Shown here: one piece after another, positions 55,863 to 64,000 of the stretch
How positions within the stretch are numbered: the first letter of the stretch is position 1
How the letters are laid out: each line of letters begins with the position of its first letter
Assembly: GCA_032718475.1 (NCBI GenBank)
Contig: JAUCBJ010001185.1
Coordinates: forward strand, 1-64,000
Reading direction: 5' to 3'
DNA: 64,000 bases
Source of the DNA: Nemertoderma westbladi
Taxonomy: Eukaryota; Xenacoelomorpha; Nemertodermatida; Nemertodermatidae
The notes under the pieces: model-generated
Seen by the model: only the letters and a program-made list of their open reading frames with translations
Databases searched by the model: none
Told to the model about the DNA's origin: nothing
Translations under genes and position numbers: made by a program

Positions 55863-56269
55863 ATGAATGCCCAAGACCCAACCAACAAACGGAAAGACAT
55901 AAACATCCGTAGAGACATTGCTTTAAACACGGTTTTACTCGCTATATTTGCGGGAGTTTCGAGCGAAGCTTGTTCGATGTATCACCTACGCTCATTCGAT
56001 TCAAACGATCCTTAAATAAACCTATGATCAGAGTTCCGGAATACTCGGTCAGACCTCCTCATTCCCTAGTTAGACTTCAGACTCTTGATCCTAATAGTAT
56101 CACGGATCCTCCCGAACTGTACTCACTGTTCAAAGATCTAGTGTTACCCGAACAGTTAGTCGGTGGCACTCCGGTTGTGGGCTCCCTAAATATTCGCCCA
56201 TCTTACCTAGCCGGATTGGGACGCGGACATCTAATATCGTCATTCAACCGTATCATCGTCCCGGTTTAA
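55863..56269 (+). pseudogene. Decayed frames following the hypothetical protein
   Basis: Two overlapping frames: 55,863-56,015 (MNAQDPTNKRKDINIRRDIA...) and the frame ending at 56,269 (IRVPEYSVRPPHSLVRLQTL...SYLAGLGRGHLISSFNRIIV). Further in-phase pieces (KLQQQVKAVNELALSQFDQE; a tail VARPKEKRTLASLKKLHKRR ending at about 56,716) are split by stops. The composition looks protein-coding. The family is unknown. Confidence 0.35.
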
Positions 56270-56794
56270 CCCGATACAACCTATCACCAAGGCGGAGGAG
56301 AGAGTTGTACCAAACGTGTTGGACACTATTCGTCAAAAGATCGGAAAAGGAACCTATAATTGTTTAGAGAAACGTAAATTGCAGCAGCAAGTCAAAGCGG
56401 TAAACGAATTAGCTTTATCTCAGTTCGATCAGGAAATCCAGAATCTCTAAGAAGATATCGAACTTGGACGACCCTATTCTCTGTAAGAGTTTTTGGACGA
56501 ACGCATCCAACGATAAGCGGAGGAAAATCAGCTCGAGGAGAAGCATATCGAAATGGACGAGACATCGACCATAACCCTAAACCTTCCGATGCAATTGTAT
56601 TGCACCCTTTACCCAGGAGTTTTAGCCCTCCTAGTAAAGTGGCTCGCCCCAAAGAGAAAAGGACTCTTGCTAGCCTCAAAAAACTGCATAAACGCCGTCC
56701 GCGCAAGAAAGACTAACTGTTTAGAGTATTTTTATATTTTAGAAACTGTGATTTTGTATATTTTATAGACTCAAATCCCATTTTCTGGGAGCGG

Positions 56795-57115
56795 TGTGTA
56801 AAAGCTTTTGCGGATGTAACAAGCTATTTTTCTCCGCAATATACTGAGTAGGTATTTTAGCGGACATAACATGCGATTTTGCCCGCTATGTCTGCATGTG
56901 TGCTTTAGCGGACATAAAAAGCCATTTTTCTCCGCAATAAGCTCAAATACTCTAAACATCGGAACTCAGGTGACGACCTCTATCAGCTGTGTCCACGTGT
57001 AACTTTTTCTTTGTTCTTTGTTCGTTCTTTGTTCGGTCGACCAATCAGAGCGGTTTTCACTCTGTGTTGGACATTGTATACAGAAACTCACGCAATTCAG
57101 TCAGTGTGTATTTTC
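56795..57115 (+). repeat. Right 321 bp direct repeat
   Basis: Nearly identical to 54,360-54,680. Visible differences include ACTGAG for ACCGAG, CATGCG for CAAGCG, GGTGACGACCTC for GATGACGACATC, and TTCGGTCG for TTCTGTCG. Confidence 0.9.
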
Positions 57116-58438
57116 CCTAAGCCCAGAACACCGGCTTTGGAATTATTCTGTGTTTCAGACTTTAGCCAAACATTAGTAGGCTTTGATCATAGAAACGTAT
57201 AACTGTTATCAAACTGGCAAACCAAAACATCATATTGTCATATTGTTACAAATCATATTGTCACCTACAAACACCGCATTATTTTACTGCTATTTACTGT
57301 CGGTTATTAATTGTATCAGTTGATGGAATATTATTATATTTGGATAATATCGATAAATAATCATAAAACCCCAATCTTCTTGATATACTGAAGGTAAGAG
57401 ACCGGTTACATATAGCAATTGCGATTTACATTATATTGGTTTTGGAGTGAATCTAATGCTATTTCATAGGCACTACATGTGTCGGTTGCTGTTCTCTTTA
57501 TATGTGACTAAAATTAGTGAAGGTCGGCAGATCGGTTTGCAGCATTGTGCGGTAGTGTGCATGATTGTGACAGATAACAAAGCATCTCCTAAAGCGCATT
57601 CTTTATACGTGAATCAATAGCCATCCCGTTGTGTTTAGTGTAAGTCATAACTCTGTTTACATACTTAGAGCGCCACGTCCTAAAGGAACTGTTAATATTT
57701 CCCGAAAGTGAATAATATTGGTCAGAGATTATATATATTAATGATCAATCGAATAATACAGTAGGCCTACATCGCAATAAGGTCAGAGCTTCCGAATCCA
57801 TTCTCCCGGGTATATCCAGCGGGTGAATGGTCGCGCATAGGCTGGCTTCGGCTAATGTAGTGTATCAAATACTCGTCATAGGCTAAAGTCGATTTATAAC
57901 CTAGAAGACACCTAAATTTGGCAGGTTAAACTGCTAAAGTTCTGAAAGCGCGAACAATCTGGTTGGATAATACGATATTTTTGAGTGTCATATTCGTGAT
58001 CAGCATCTCTGAAATACCATAATGTCATAAAATCAGGTTGATTTGGTAATGATTTTTGATTATCAGATTTGTGCTACTTGTTTGTAATTTCAAATTAAAA
58101 AATTATCCCTAGTAACATCAGTTCAGGAGGTCAGGTCCCCAGGTCCTGCTACCACTATGGCAGTATTGTGGTACTACCTGTAGCTGTCAGCCCAGTAGGG
58201 CAGGCCCGATAAGCATAGCCTATTCATTATTTAGTTGATCAAGAGTGGGTTGGTTTAGCCCCGTCAACTAAATAAGTCATTGAGGGCTATAGCGCCTAGG
58301 GCACCATTGAAGGCAAAGGCTTGATACGCATCTGCATTAGAGATGATACACGCCCCGCCCTGTCTATACTGGATGCTCCTCTACCAGTGTTAGGTAACCT
58401 AACCCAGGAGGCACACTTGGTTCAGGGTGTAACAAACG
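57116..58438. other. Intronic DNA
   Basis: No gene seen. AT-rich to 57,600, then mixed sequence. From about 58,290 it may already be the 5' UTR of the LINE fragment that follows. Confidence 0.5.
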
Positions 58439-59410
58439 GACCCCTACAGTCGGCAGCAGGGCTGTAGGCCATGGATAGGCGGAAGGTAATCATCAACCAA
58501 CGGCTAGACATGCTGACAAGGTCGGCGGAAGGTAATCAACCAACGGCGACCTACTGCGAAGACGGTTGTAGGAGTTACGACCACAAGCGGTTTACTCCAG
58601 CAACTGAAAGATATGAGTATGAGAACCCTCCAGGAGAAATACCGGCTCGGTCGTCGCCCGGGTCAACAAGGACCGCTTCCCTCAGTGGTACACCAGGCTG
58701 GGGTCGATAAATTGGCTACTGGAACAGAAGACAGAGAAGAAAGAAGAACCAACCTGTTGAAATGTAAAAATACACTAAAGATTGCTACAATGAACGCACG
58801 CACGCTGAAAGCACATACCAAACAGGGTGACATGGTCGCTCTGGTAATGGAATATAACATCGACATCATCTGCATCCAAGAACATCGGATTTGTCATGAA
58901 GACACTGCCATGAAGTACAATGTTAAGAAAGATAGGTTCAACACTGGGGACTCCCCTTGTATCTAAAAAGATATTTGTTTCTTAACAATGTACCGAAATC
59001 CCCTTAAGTCGGCGTGTCGTTCTATTAAAACATTTGATGAAGTACAATGACATTGGAAATGGATGGACGTTAGTAACAAGCTCAGCAGTAAGAAACTCGG
59101 CCAATGCATCAATTGGTGGAGTAGGAATTCTGCTAAGCCCATTTGCACTTAAGACCCTAAACAACATCGAATCTATAAATTCCAGGGTTATGATCGCAAC
59201 ATTTGATGGGTATCCCAAGGCAACAGTTATATGTTGCTACAGTCCAACCAATGCCTCAGAGCCAGAACAAGCAGTCAAGTTTTATGAAGAACTGACTGGA
59301 CTTATAAAGGACATTCCGAACCACAATGTTAAAGTCATTGCTGGTGACCTGAATGCGCAAATTGGCCCAGTAGACATCAAGGGTTACACCTATAACCTAG
59401 CTACTTCGAT
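58439..59410 (+). mobile_element. LINE 5' fragment: leader and APE endonuclease
   Basis: It encodes the first half of an apurinic-type endonuclease in pieces: KIATMNARTLKAHTKQGDMV, YNIDIICIQEHRI (58,770-58,920), then after an insertion SIGGVGILLSPFALKTLNNI, NSRVMIATFDGYPKATVICC YSPTN and IAGDLNAQIG (59,041-59,380). The N, QEHR, YSPTN and GDLNAQ motifs are catalytic or structural in APE endonucleases. It ends at a poly(C) tract. The truncated families A and B lack this part, so it may be the 5' end of one of them. Confidence 0.82.
58923..59027. mobile_element. ~115 bp insertion with 13 bp duplication in the LINE
   Basis: ATGAAGTACAATG occurs at 58,910-58,922 and again at about 59,037-59,049, and the endonuclease frame resumes after the second copy. 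The inserted DNA begins TTAAGAAAG and contains TTTCTTAAC, a short hairpin. A 13 bp duplication fits LINE-driven insertion of a small RNA-derived sequence. Confidence 0.55.
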
Positions 59411-59735
59411 CCCCCCCCCCCCCCCCCCCCGGGTGTTTCCATAGTTCCTTATATATCATGCATTTAAGGTTTATGATTCTCCGCTTAAGTTTCCCCATAA
59501 GTGGTAACTAAATGAGTACTGGGGTTTCCTCTGGGGTGTACAGTTCTGGGGGGGACCACACTGGAAATAAATCGTCAGACTTTGTGCGTAATCCCTGTCC
59601 TAACGGCCGAAGAAAATTTACTTTACTTTTTTTTTACCCGGGTGACAAATAATTGTAACCAGAGTGACAAATATGAAATATCTGAAATTAATTGGCCACA
59701 CTCAGTGACACTAGTAATGCTAACTTGGTAACAGA
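59411..59735. other. Poly(C) tract and dispersed-repeat pieces
   Basis: 20 nt poly(C) at 59,411-59,430. 59,527-59,575 matches 19,861-19,910. 59,637-59,700 has ACCCGGGTGACAAAT and CTGAAATTAATTGGCCACA, both from the palindromic element at 53,673-54,215. No gene. Confidence 0.7.
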
Positions 59736-61268
59736 TGGGGAATGGTTTACTGTGGTACTGTGGACGATCACCAATGGCGGTGAATAGGCATTCCTTTAGG
59801 AAACAGAGTGGAAGGGTTTACTGTGGAAGATCACCCATGGTAGTGAACAGGCATTCCTTTAGGAAAAAGAGAGGAAGGGTGTACTGTGGAAGATCATCCA
59901 TGGTGGTGAACAGGCATACCCTGGGGAAACAGAGTGGAATGGTTTACTGTGGAAGATCACCCATGGTGGTGAACAGGCATTCCTTTAGGAAACAGAGTAG
60001 AACGGTTTACTGTGGAAGATCACCCATGGTGGTGAACAGGCATACCCTGGGGAAACCGAGTGGAATGGTTTACTGTGGAAAATCACCCATGGTGGTGAAC
60101 AGGCATTCCTTTAGGAAACAGAGTGGATTGGTTTACTGTGGAAGATCACCCATGGCGGTGAACAGGCAATCCTTTAGGACACAGAGTGGAACGGTTTACT
60201 GTGGAAGATCACCCATGGTGGTGAACAGGTATACCCTGGGGTAACAGAGTGGAATGGTTTACTGTGGAAGATCACCCATGGTGGTGAACAGGCATTCATT
60301 TAGAAAACAGAGTTGAATGGTTTACTGTAGAAGATCACCCATGGTGATGAACAGGCATTCCTTTAGGAAACAGAGTGGATTGGTTTACTGTGGAAGATCA
60401 CCCATGGCGGTGAACAGGCAATCCTTTAGGACACAGAGTGGAAGGGTTTACTGTGGAAGATCACCCATGGTGATGAACAGGCATTCCTTTAGGAAACAGA
60501 GTGGAACGGTTTACTGTGGAAGATCACCCATGGTGGTGAACAGGTATACCCTGGGGTAACAGAGTGGAATGGTTTACTGTGGAAGATCACCCATGTTGGT
60601 GAACAGGCATTTATTTAGAAAACAGAGTTGTATGGTTTACTGTAGAAGATCACCCATGGTGATGAACAGGCATTCCTTTAGGAAACAGAGTGGATTGGTT
60701 TACTGTGGAAGATCACCCATGTGGTTGAGAACAGGCATTCCTATATGACACAGAGGAAGGGTTTAATGAGGACGATCACCCATGGTGGTGAACAGGCATT
60801 CCTGTAGGACACAGAGAGGAAGGGTTTACTGTGTAAGATCACCCATGGTGGTGAACAGGTATACCCTGGGGAAACAGAGTGGCATAGTTTACTGTGGAAG
60901 ATCACCCATGGCGGTGAACAGGCATTCCTTTAGGACACAGAGTGGATTGGTTTACTGTGGAAGATCACCCATGGCGGTGAACAGGCATTCCTTTAGGAAA
61001 CAGAGTGGAAGGGTTTACTGTGAAAGATCACCCATGGCGGTGAACAGGTATTCCTGTAGGAAACTGAGTGGAAGGGTTTACTGTGGAAGATCATCCATAG
61101 TGGTGAACAGGCATTCATTTAGGAAACAGAGTGGAAGGGTTTACTGTGGAAGTTCACCCATGGTGGTGAACAGGCATTCCTTTAGGAAACAGAGTGGAAG
61201 GGTTTACTGTGGAAGATCACCCATGGCGGTAAACCTGAACAGGCATTCCTTTAGGAGGCCGGATGTTT
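59736..61268 (+). repeat. 63 bp satellite, about 24 units, frame-preserving
   Basis: Units run GGAATGGTTTACTGTGGAAG...CACCCATGGTGGTGAACAGG...TTTAGGAAACAGAGT. Period is 63 bp (21 codons), so one frame stays open for long stretches (59,735-60,244; 60,317-60,559; 60,782-61,273, all in the same phase) and encodes a 21-residue repeat around VYCGRSPMVVNRHSFRKQSG. The stops come from single changes such as AAACAG to TAACAG and from a short indel near 60,720. I treat it as a satellite; a decayed repeat protein is possible. Confidence 0.93.
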
Positions 61269-61273
61269 GGTAA

Positions 61274-63462
61274 AAATACAAATACAACCAAACGACCGCT
61301 CGTTAAAGATTTTGGTTGAGCAAATAATTGCGTGAAAACTGTGTACTGTAGCTCTTCTTAGAACGTGTCGGTTTTGTTGATTAGAGTTGCGCATGTATTA
61401 TTGTGAAATACAGGACAAATTAAGGGTCGTGGTGGTCGTGGTATCTACGGCATATGTTTTTAAAAAAATTGGGAAAATTGTTAGAGCCATTTTTAATTTG
61501 ATGATAATTTAATTATCATCACGCATTTATTAACATAGATTCATAGCAGAGGTGATTAAAGACTGACGGCAAGTAGGGAGGGTTCAATTGTGATTGTGTC
61601 AATAATTCCCCGTTATTGAATCTCAGTTATATTTAGCATTTATATTATGTCTGTCTCTTGTTGACGCTTAAAATCTTACGTCCAGCTTTATTTTATTTTC
61701 CAATCAATCCTCGAGGCATTAATGTTTTCATAGAATATTAACCAAGGAAGTGCCTTAATCTTTTATTTATGTTGCTTCTTTACTTTAACTAATAGCGACT
61801 GGCGCTTCTGTCTCATCTAGGCCCATTTGTCCGTTACTTTAGACTTGCTTATCTTAGAAGAGCACCTGCTTACACTTATAGTTTATTAGACCCTGGAGAC
61901 CACTGACTGTGCTGAATGCTTCGCAGACAAGCCTTCGTCTGCAAATCTCATTGGCCCGTTTCTTATCGCAGAATTTACTCCCTTTAAAAATTCTTACCCC
62001 GGGGTTTAAATACCATTTATCTGATAAATATTTTTATTTCTTGGTAATTAGTTATTAAAATGTAAATTAATTCGTATTTCCTAATATTATCTTAATTTCA
62101 TTGCGCAAAAACTATACTAAGTTAACATATTTTATTAAAGATGTTTAATACAGGGTACTTAGTGGCTGACCATTATTGTTGTAATCAATGTCTGCAGGGG
62201 CAACCACCTCCTTATCAACCCTATTATCACTTTCCCCCTCCAACTCAGTGTGAACCTGGGATATACTGCTGCCCATCTAATCAACAGTTCAACCAACTCG
62301 ACACTCCTTTCTCGCCTATTGTAGGTTTACTTATACTTAGCGAATTACAGTAAGAGTGAGGTCAAGTTAATAATTGAGGCATGGAGGTCGTAACCTATAA
62401 CAAATTACAATAGCTTTGTTATACGCACAACCTTAGAGAAACCCCAAATACAAAATATGGAACAATTGGCCCTGCAGTAATTTTCCTAATTGATAGCAAT
62501 TCGACAGAAATTAATAATAATAATAATAATAATATATTTATAAGGCGCCTTTTAAGGGTAATGAAATAAGGCGCGCACACAACACAATTCGGCATTGTAC
62601 ACCATTAAAAGCAGACTATATAAAATTATGGAAGGAACTATTAAAAAACTGTAATGCACAGTAGTCTGTAATAAAATTAAACTAATACAAGCCAAACAAA
62701 AGCTACAACTAACAGGGATACACCTATTTACTGTATGGAAATTGGCACTTTTCAGCGTTATGACCCAAGTTTATTTATATACCGAGTGAGCGCAGCGAGG
62801 GAGGGAGGTTTACATAATATCCAAGGGTCTTTAACGCTGAATAGTTCCATTTTCATTCAATGATGTACGTAATTTTGTTTCAGGATGTCCACTTAAATTA
62901 TTGTAATGGTTGGTGATATGAACCCCGTTACTGTGGAGAGGACTACCCATGTTTTCCTTGAGTCGTTTTTTCCTGATTTTTTCATCACATCTCTAGAATA
63001 AATTACATAACAGAGGCAGGGGAGACTTAACGTAATTCCTATCTTGACAATTAATATACAAAACGCAAAACAATAAACGATAATTACACAATGCGATAAT
63101 TAATAGCGCTCATGTTGACATGTTACATGAACAGGTTGCTACTCTCGAAATCAGCTGTTATTTGCGTCTATTTTTCATAAAGTCATAAAGAGTGTTCAAT
63201 AATTTTGATTGGTGCATGAAGTGCCCCATAATCCACCAATTAAACAACCTAACTTGATATGATTATTTAACTTGAACACAATCAAAATATATTCCTATCA
63301 AGGGGAAAATCGACTCGAATAACAGCTGATTACTCCCGCAAATGAAACTGTACCCTGTTCTACACAGCCAAGTACATAAAAATGTAACTGTAACTATTAA
63401 TTCTCGTTTCTATCGGGTTGGTTATAAACTGCCGCTACAACCTGTTCATTTCCCTATTATAG
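61274..63462. other. AT-rich intronic DNA
   Basis: No certain gene. (AAT)n at 62,513-62,533. The last bases (TTTCCCTATTATAG) are the acceptor for the MAGI-like exon. Confidence 0.55.
62141..62353 (+). CDS. Possible small exon or ORF, Cys/Pro/Tyr-rich
   Basis: ATG at 62,141 (after TTATTAAAG) opens 70 codons with HYCCNQCLQGQPPPYQPYYH and PPPTQCEPGIYCCPSNQQFN. The Cys-pair plus Pro/Tyr/Gln composition is protein-like and unlike the surrounding AT-rich DNA. It could be a small gene or an exon of something unseen. No family recognised. Confidence 0.22.
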   Translation: MFNTGYLVADHYCCNQCLQGQPPPYQPYYHFPPPTQCEPGIYCCPSNQQFNQLDTPFSPIVGLLILSELQ

Positions 63463-63610
63463 ATTACCCAAGGATCTCTAAACTTCCATGATGTGCTTCT
63501 GGAGGTAAATGGAAACAAAGTTGCGGGTTGTTGTCAGCGTGACGTCATAAGATTAATCCAACACACATGTGTGGACGGATCACCCGCTAAGCTTCTCACA
63601 GCACAAACTG
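63463..63610 (+). CDS. MAGI-like scaffold, second coding exon (second half of PDZ domain)
   Basis: It follows the acceptor TTTCCCTATTATAG and ends at ACTG|GTGAGC. Its 148 nt encode ITQGSLNFHDVLLEVNGNKV, AGCCQRDVIRLIQHTCVDGS and PAKLLTAQT, leaving phase 1 at the donor. LLEVNGNKVAG and RDVIRLIQH are the beta-strand D/E and helix alpha-B of a PDZ domain and fit the first half at 31,853-32,050, joined in frame across phase 0. The arrangement agrees with MAGI proteins, where this PDZ is followed by the guanylate-kinase-like domain; that exon would lie past the right edge. Confidence 0.75.
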
Positions 63611-63888
63611 GTGAGCCATTTTGTTATTATTATATTCGTTTTAATTTACTAATGCCTGCCTGCCTACATGGTTTCCTGTTAATTTTTGGCTGTGTGTCGA
63701 TGACGGACTATACTATGCCCCTATTTGGTTTGTGTTCAGTTTGGCCTTATACATTTATTATAGGCATAAGTAAGTTGGCTTTACCGAAAATAACTTTTAT
63801 TTGGCGCAATTGTAGGACTATGATGCGACCAAACACATTTTAACCGGGTAGTCGCGTAATTTATATAATGAAGTTAATATCTCTCCAA
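63611..63888. other. Start of the next MAGI-like intron
   Basis: Begins GTGAGCC. An open frame reads on into the intron to 63,843 but adds only hydrophobic, AT-rich sequence. Nothing else seen. Confidence 0.5.
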
Positions 63889-63932
63889 ACCACGTCCGGG
63901 GTTTCGATCTTACTGGGTCTCATCAGCGTGGT
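63889..63932 (-). ncRNA. Degenerate hammerhead ribozyme
   Basis: Minus strand: stem I ACCACG (63,932-63,927) pairs perfectly with CGUGGU (63,894-63,889). The core CUGAUGA is at 63,926-63,920 and GAAA at 63,905-63,902. Stem II (GACC...GAUC) has one mismatch. Between GAAA and stem I the sequence CCCCGGA lacks the U16.1 of the cleavage triplet, so it should be inactive. The perfect stem I makes chance unlikely. Confidence 0.55.
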
Positions 63933-64000
63933 GTCGGATTCGAACTTGGGACCTCGAGGTGGCAGCCGAGGCAGCAACCTCAAGGCCACAGGTTCTTGAG
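63933..64000 (-). ncRNA. tRNA-like SINE head next to the degenerate hammerhead
   Basis: Minus strand: A-box-like TGGCCTTGAGGTTGCTGCC and a near-perfect B box AAGTTCGAATCC, directly followed by the hammerhead stem I. It continues past the window edge. Confidence 0.55.

Larger units (their letters stand above)
54360..57115 (+). mobile_element. Element flanked by 321 bp direct repeats (LTR-like), degenerate
   Basis: Direct repeats at 54,360-54,680 and 56,795-57,115 differ at only about five or six positions, starting TGTGTAAAAGCTTTTGCGG and ending GTGTGTATTTTC. They enclose 2.1 kb with short frames on the plus strand (55,351-55,698; 55,863-56,015; 55,970-56,269; a basic tail ending near 56,716). 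No reverse transcriptase, integrase or protease motif is visible. The repeats start with TG but lack a terminal CA, and no target duplication is clear. It could be a non-autonomous LTR element, a solo segmental duplication, or another transposon type. Confidence 0.6.
32051..63462 (+). other. Intron of the MAGI-like gene, 31.4 kb
   Basis: The donor GTGAGT at 32,051 and the acceptor TTTCCCTATTATAG ending at 63,462 join two exons that together make one PDZ domain in frame (phase 0). The intron hosts nested transposons, three or more satellites, a hammerhead ribozyme and an antisense RBM33-like gene. Small unrecognised exons could still lie inside it. Confidence 0.62.

Noticed and set aside
63493-63843. 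116-codon frame as the full second MAGI-like exon
   Set aside because: PDZ similarity ends at TAQT, exactly at a GTGAGC donor (63,611); the rest is intron read-through.

Overview
This is nuclear DNA from an animal. It carries pieces of three recognisable metazoan genes, a spliced gene with a very large intron, several kinds of non-LTR retrotransposon, fold-back and terminal-inverted-repeat transposons, and long satellite arrays. The species cannot be named. Over-represented short palindromes (TACCGGTA, TAGGCCTA) and the mix of RTE-like LINEs, a Polinton-like element and a hammerhead ribozyme suggest a marine invertebrate, perhaps a deuterostome; that is a weak inference. Bacterial features such as operons and Shine-Dalgarno sites are absent.

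Layout. 1-11,410 is one G-rich, purine-rich minisatellite of about 47 bp units. It is split by two back-to-back 5'-truncated LINEs (2,113-7,253): one with an intact 829-codon frame, one (family A) with a single nonsense codon. 11,735-12,170 is a palindromic element. 13,080-13,160 is a tRNA-like sequence that runs straight into a 5.1 kb satellite of 52/53 bp units (13,176-18,287) with a four-unit higher-order period. 18,300-24,233 is AT-rich intergenic DNA with a 1.06 kb fold-back element. 24,234-25,004 is an intact single-exon SET/I2PP2A-type histone chaperone gene. 25,005-31,740 is repeat-rich intergenic DNA.

A MAGI-like scaffold gene starts at 31,853. Its first coding exon (31,853-32,050) and a second exon (63,463-63,610) together make one N-terminal PDZ domain, so everything between is a 31.4 kb intron. 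Inside that intron are a family A LINE split by a 4.7 kb Polinton-like element (34,016-38,736; 6 bp target duplication, 1.38 kb inverted repeats, one internal zinc-finger/acidic gene); a second LINE family (B) containing a 220 bp palindromic MITE; a hammerhead self-cleaving ribozyme (41,855-41,900, minus) directly behind the tail of a third family A LINE copy; a 1,076 bp DNA transposon packed with ACCCAGTA motifs (44,153-45,228); a 59 bp satellite; an antisense nested RBM33-like gene (50,232-47,831) with one frame break; palindromic elements with a CACCCGGGTGAC array; an element flanked by 321 bp direct repeats and carrying unrecognised frames (54,360-57,115); a LINE endonuclease fragment; and a 63 bp satellite (59,736-61,268). 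A degenerate second hammerhead fused to a tRNA-like head lies at the right edge.

The host genes do not form a pathway: SET is a nuclear chaperone and phosphatase inhibitor, RBM33-like an RNA-binding protein, MAGI-like a junctional scaffold. The most notable items are the ribozyme in its tRNA-like context next to a LINE tail, the reduced Polinton-like element, and the motif-packed transposon in the MAGI-like intron.
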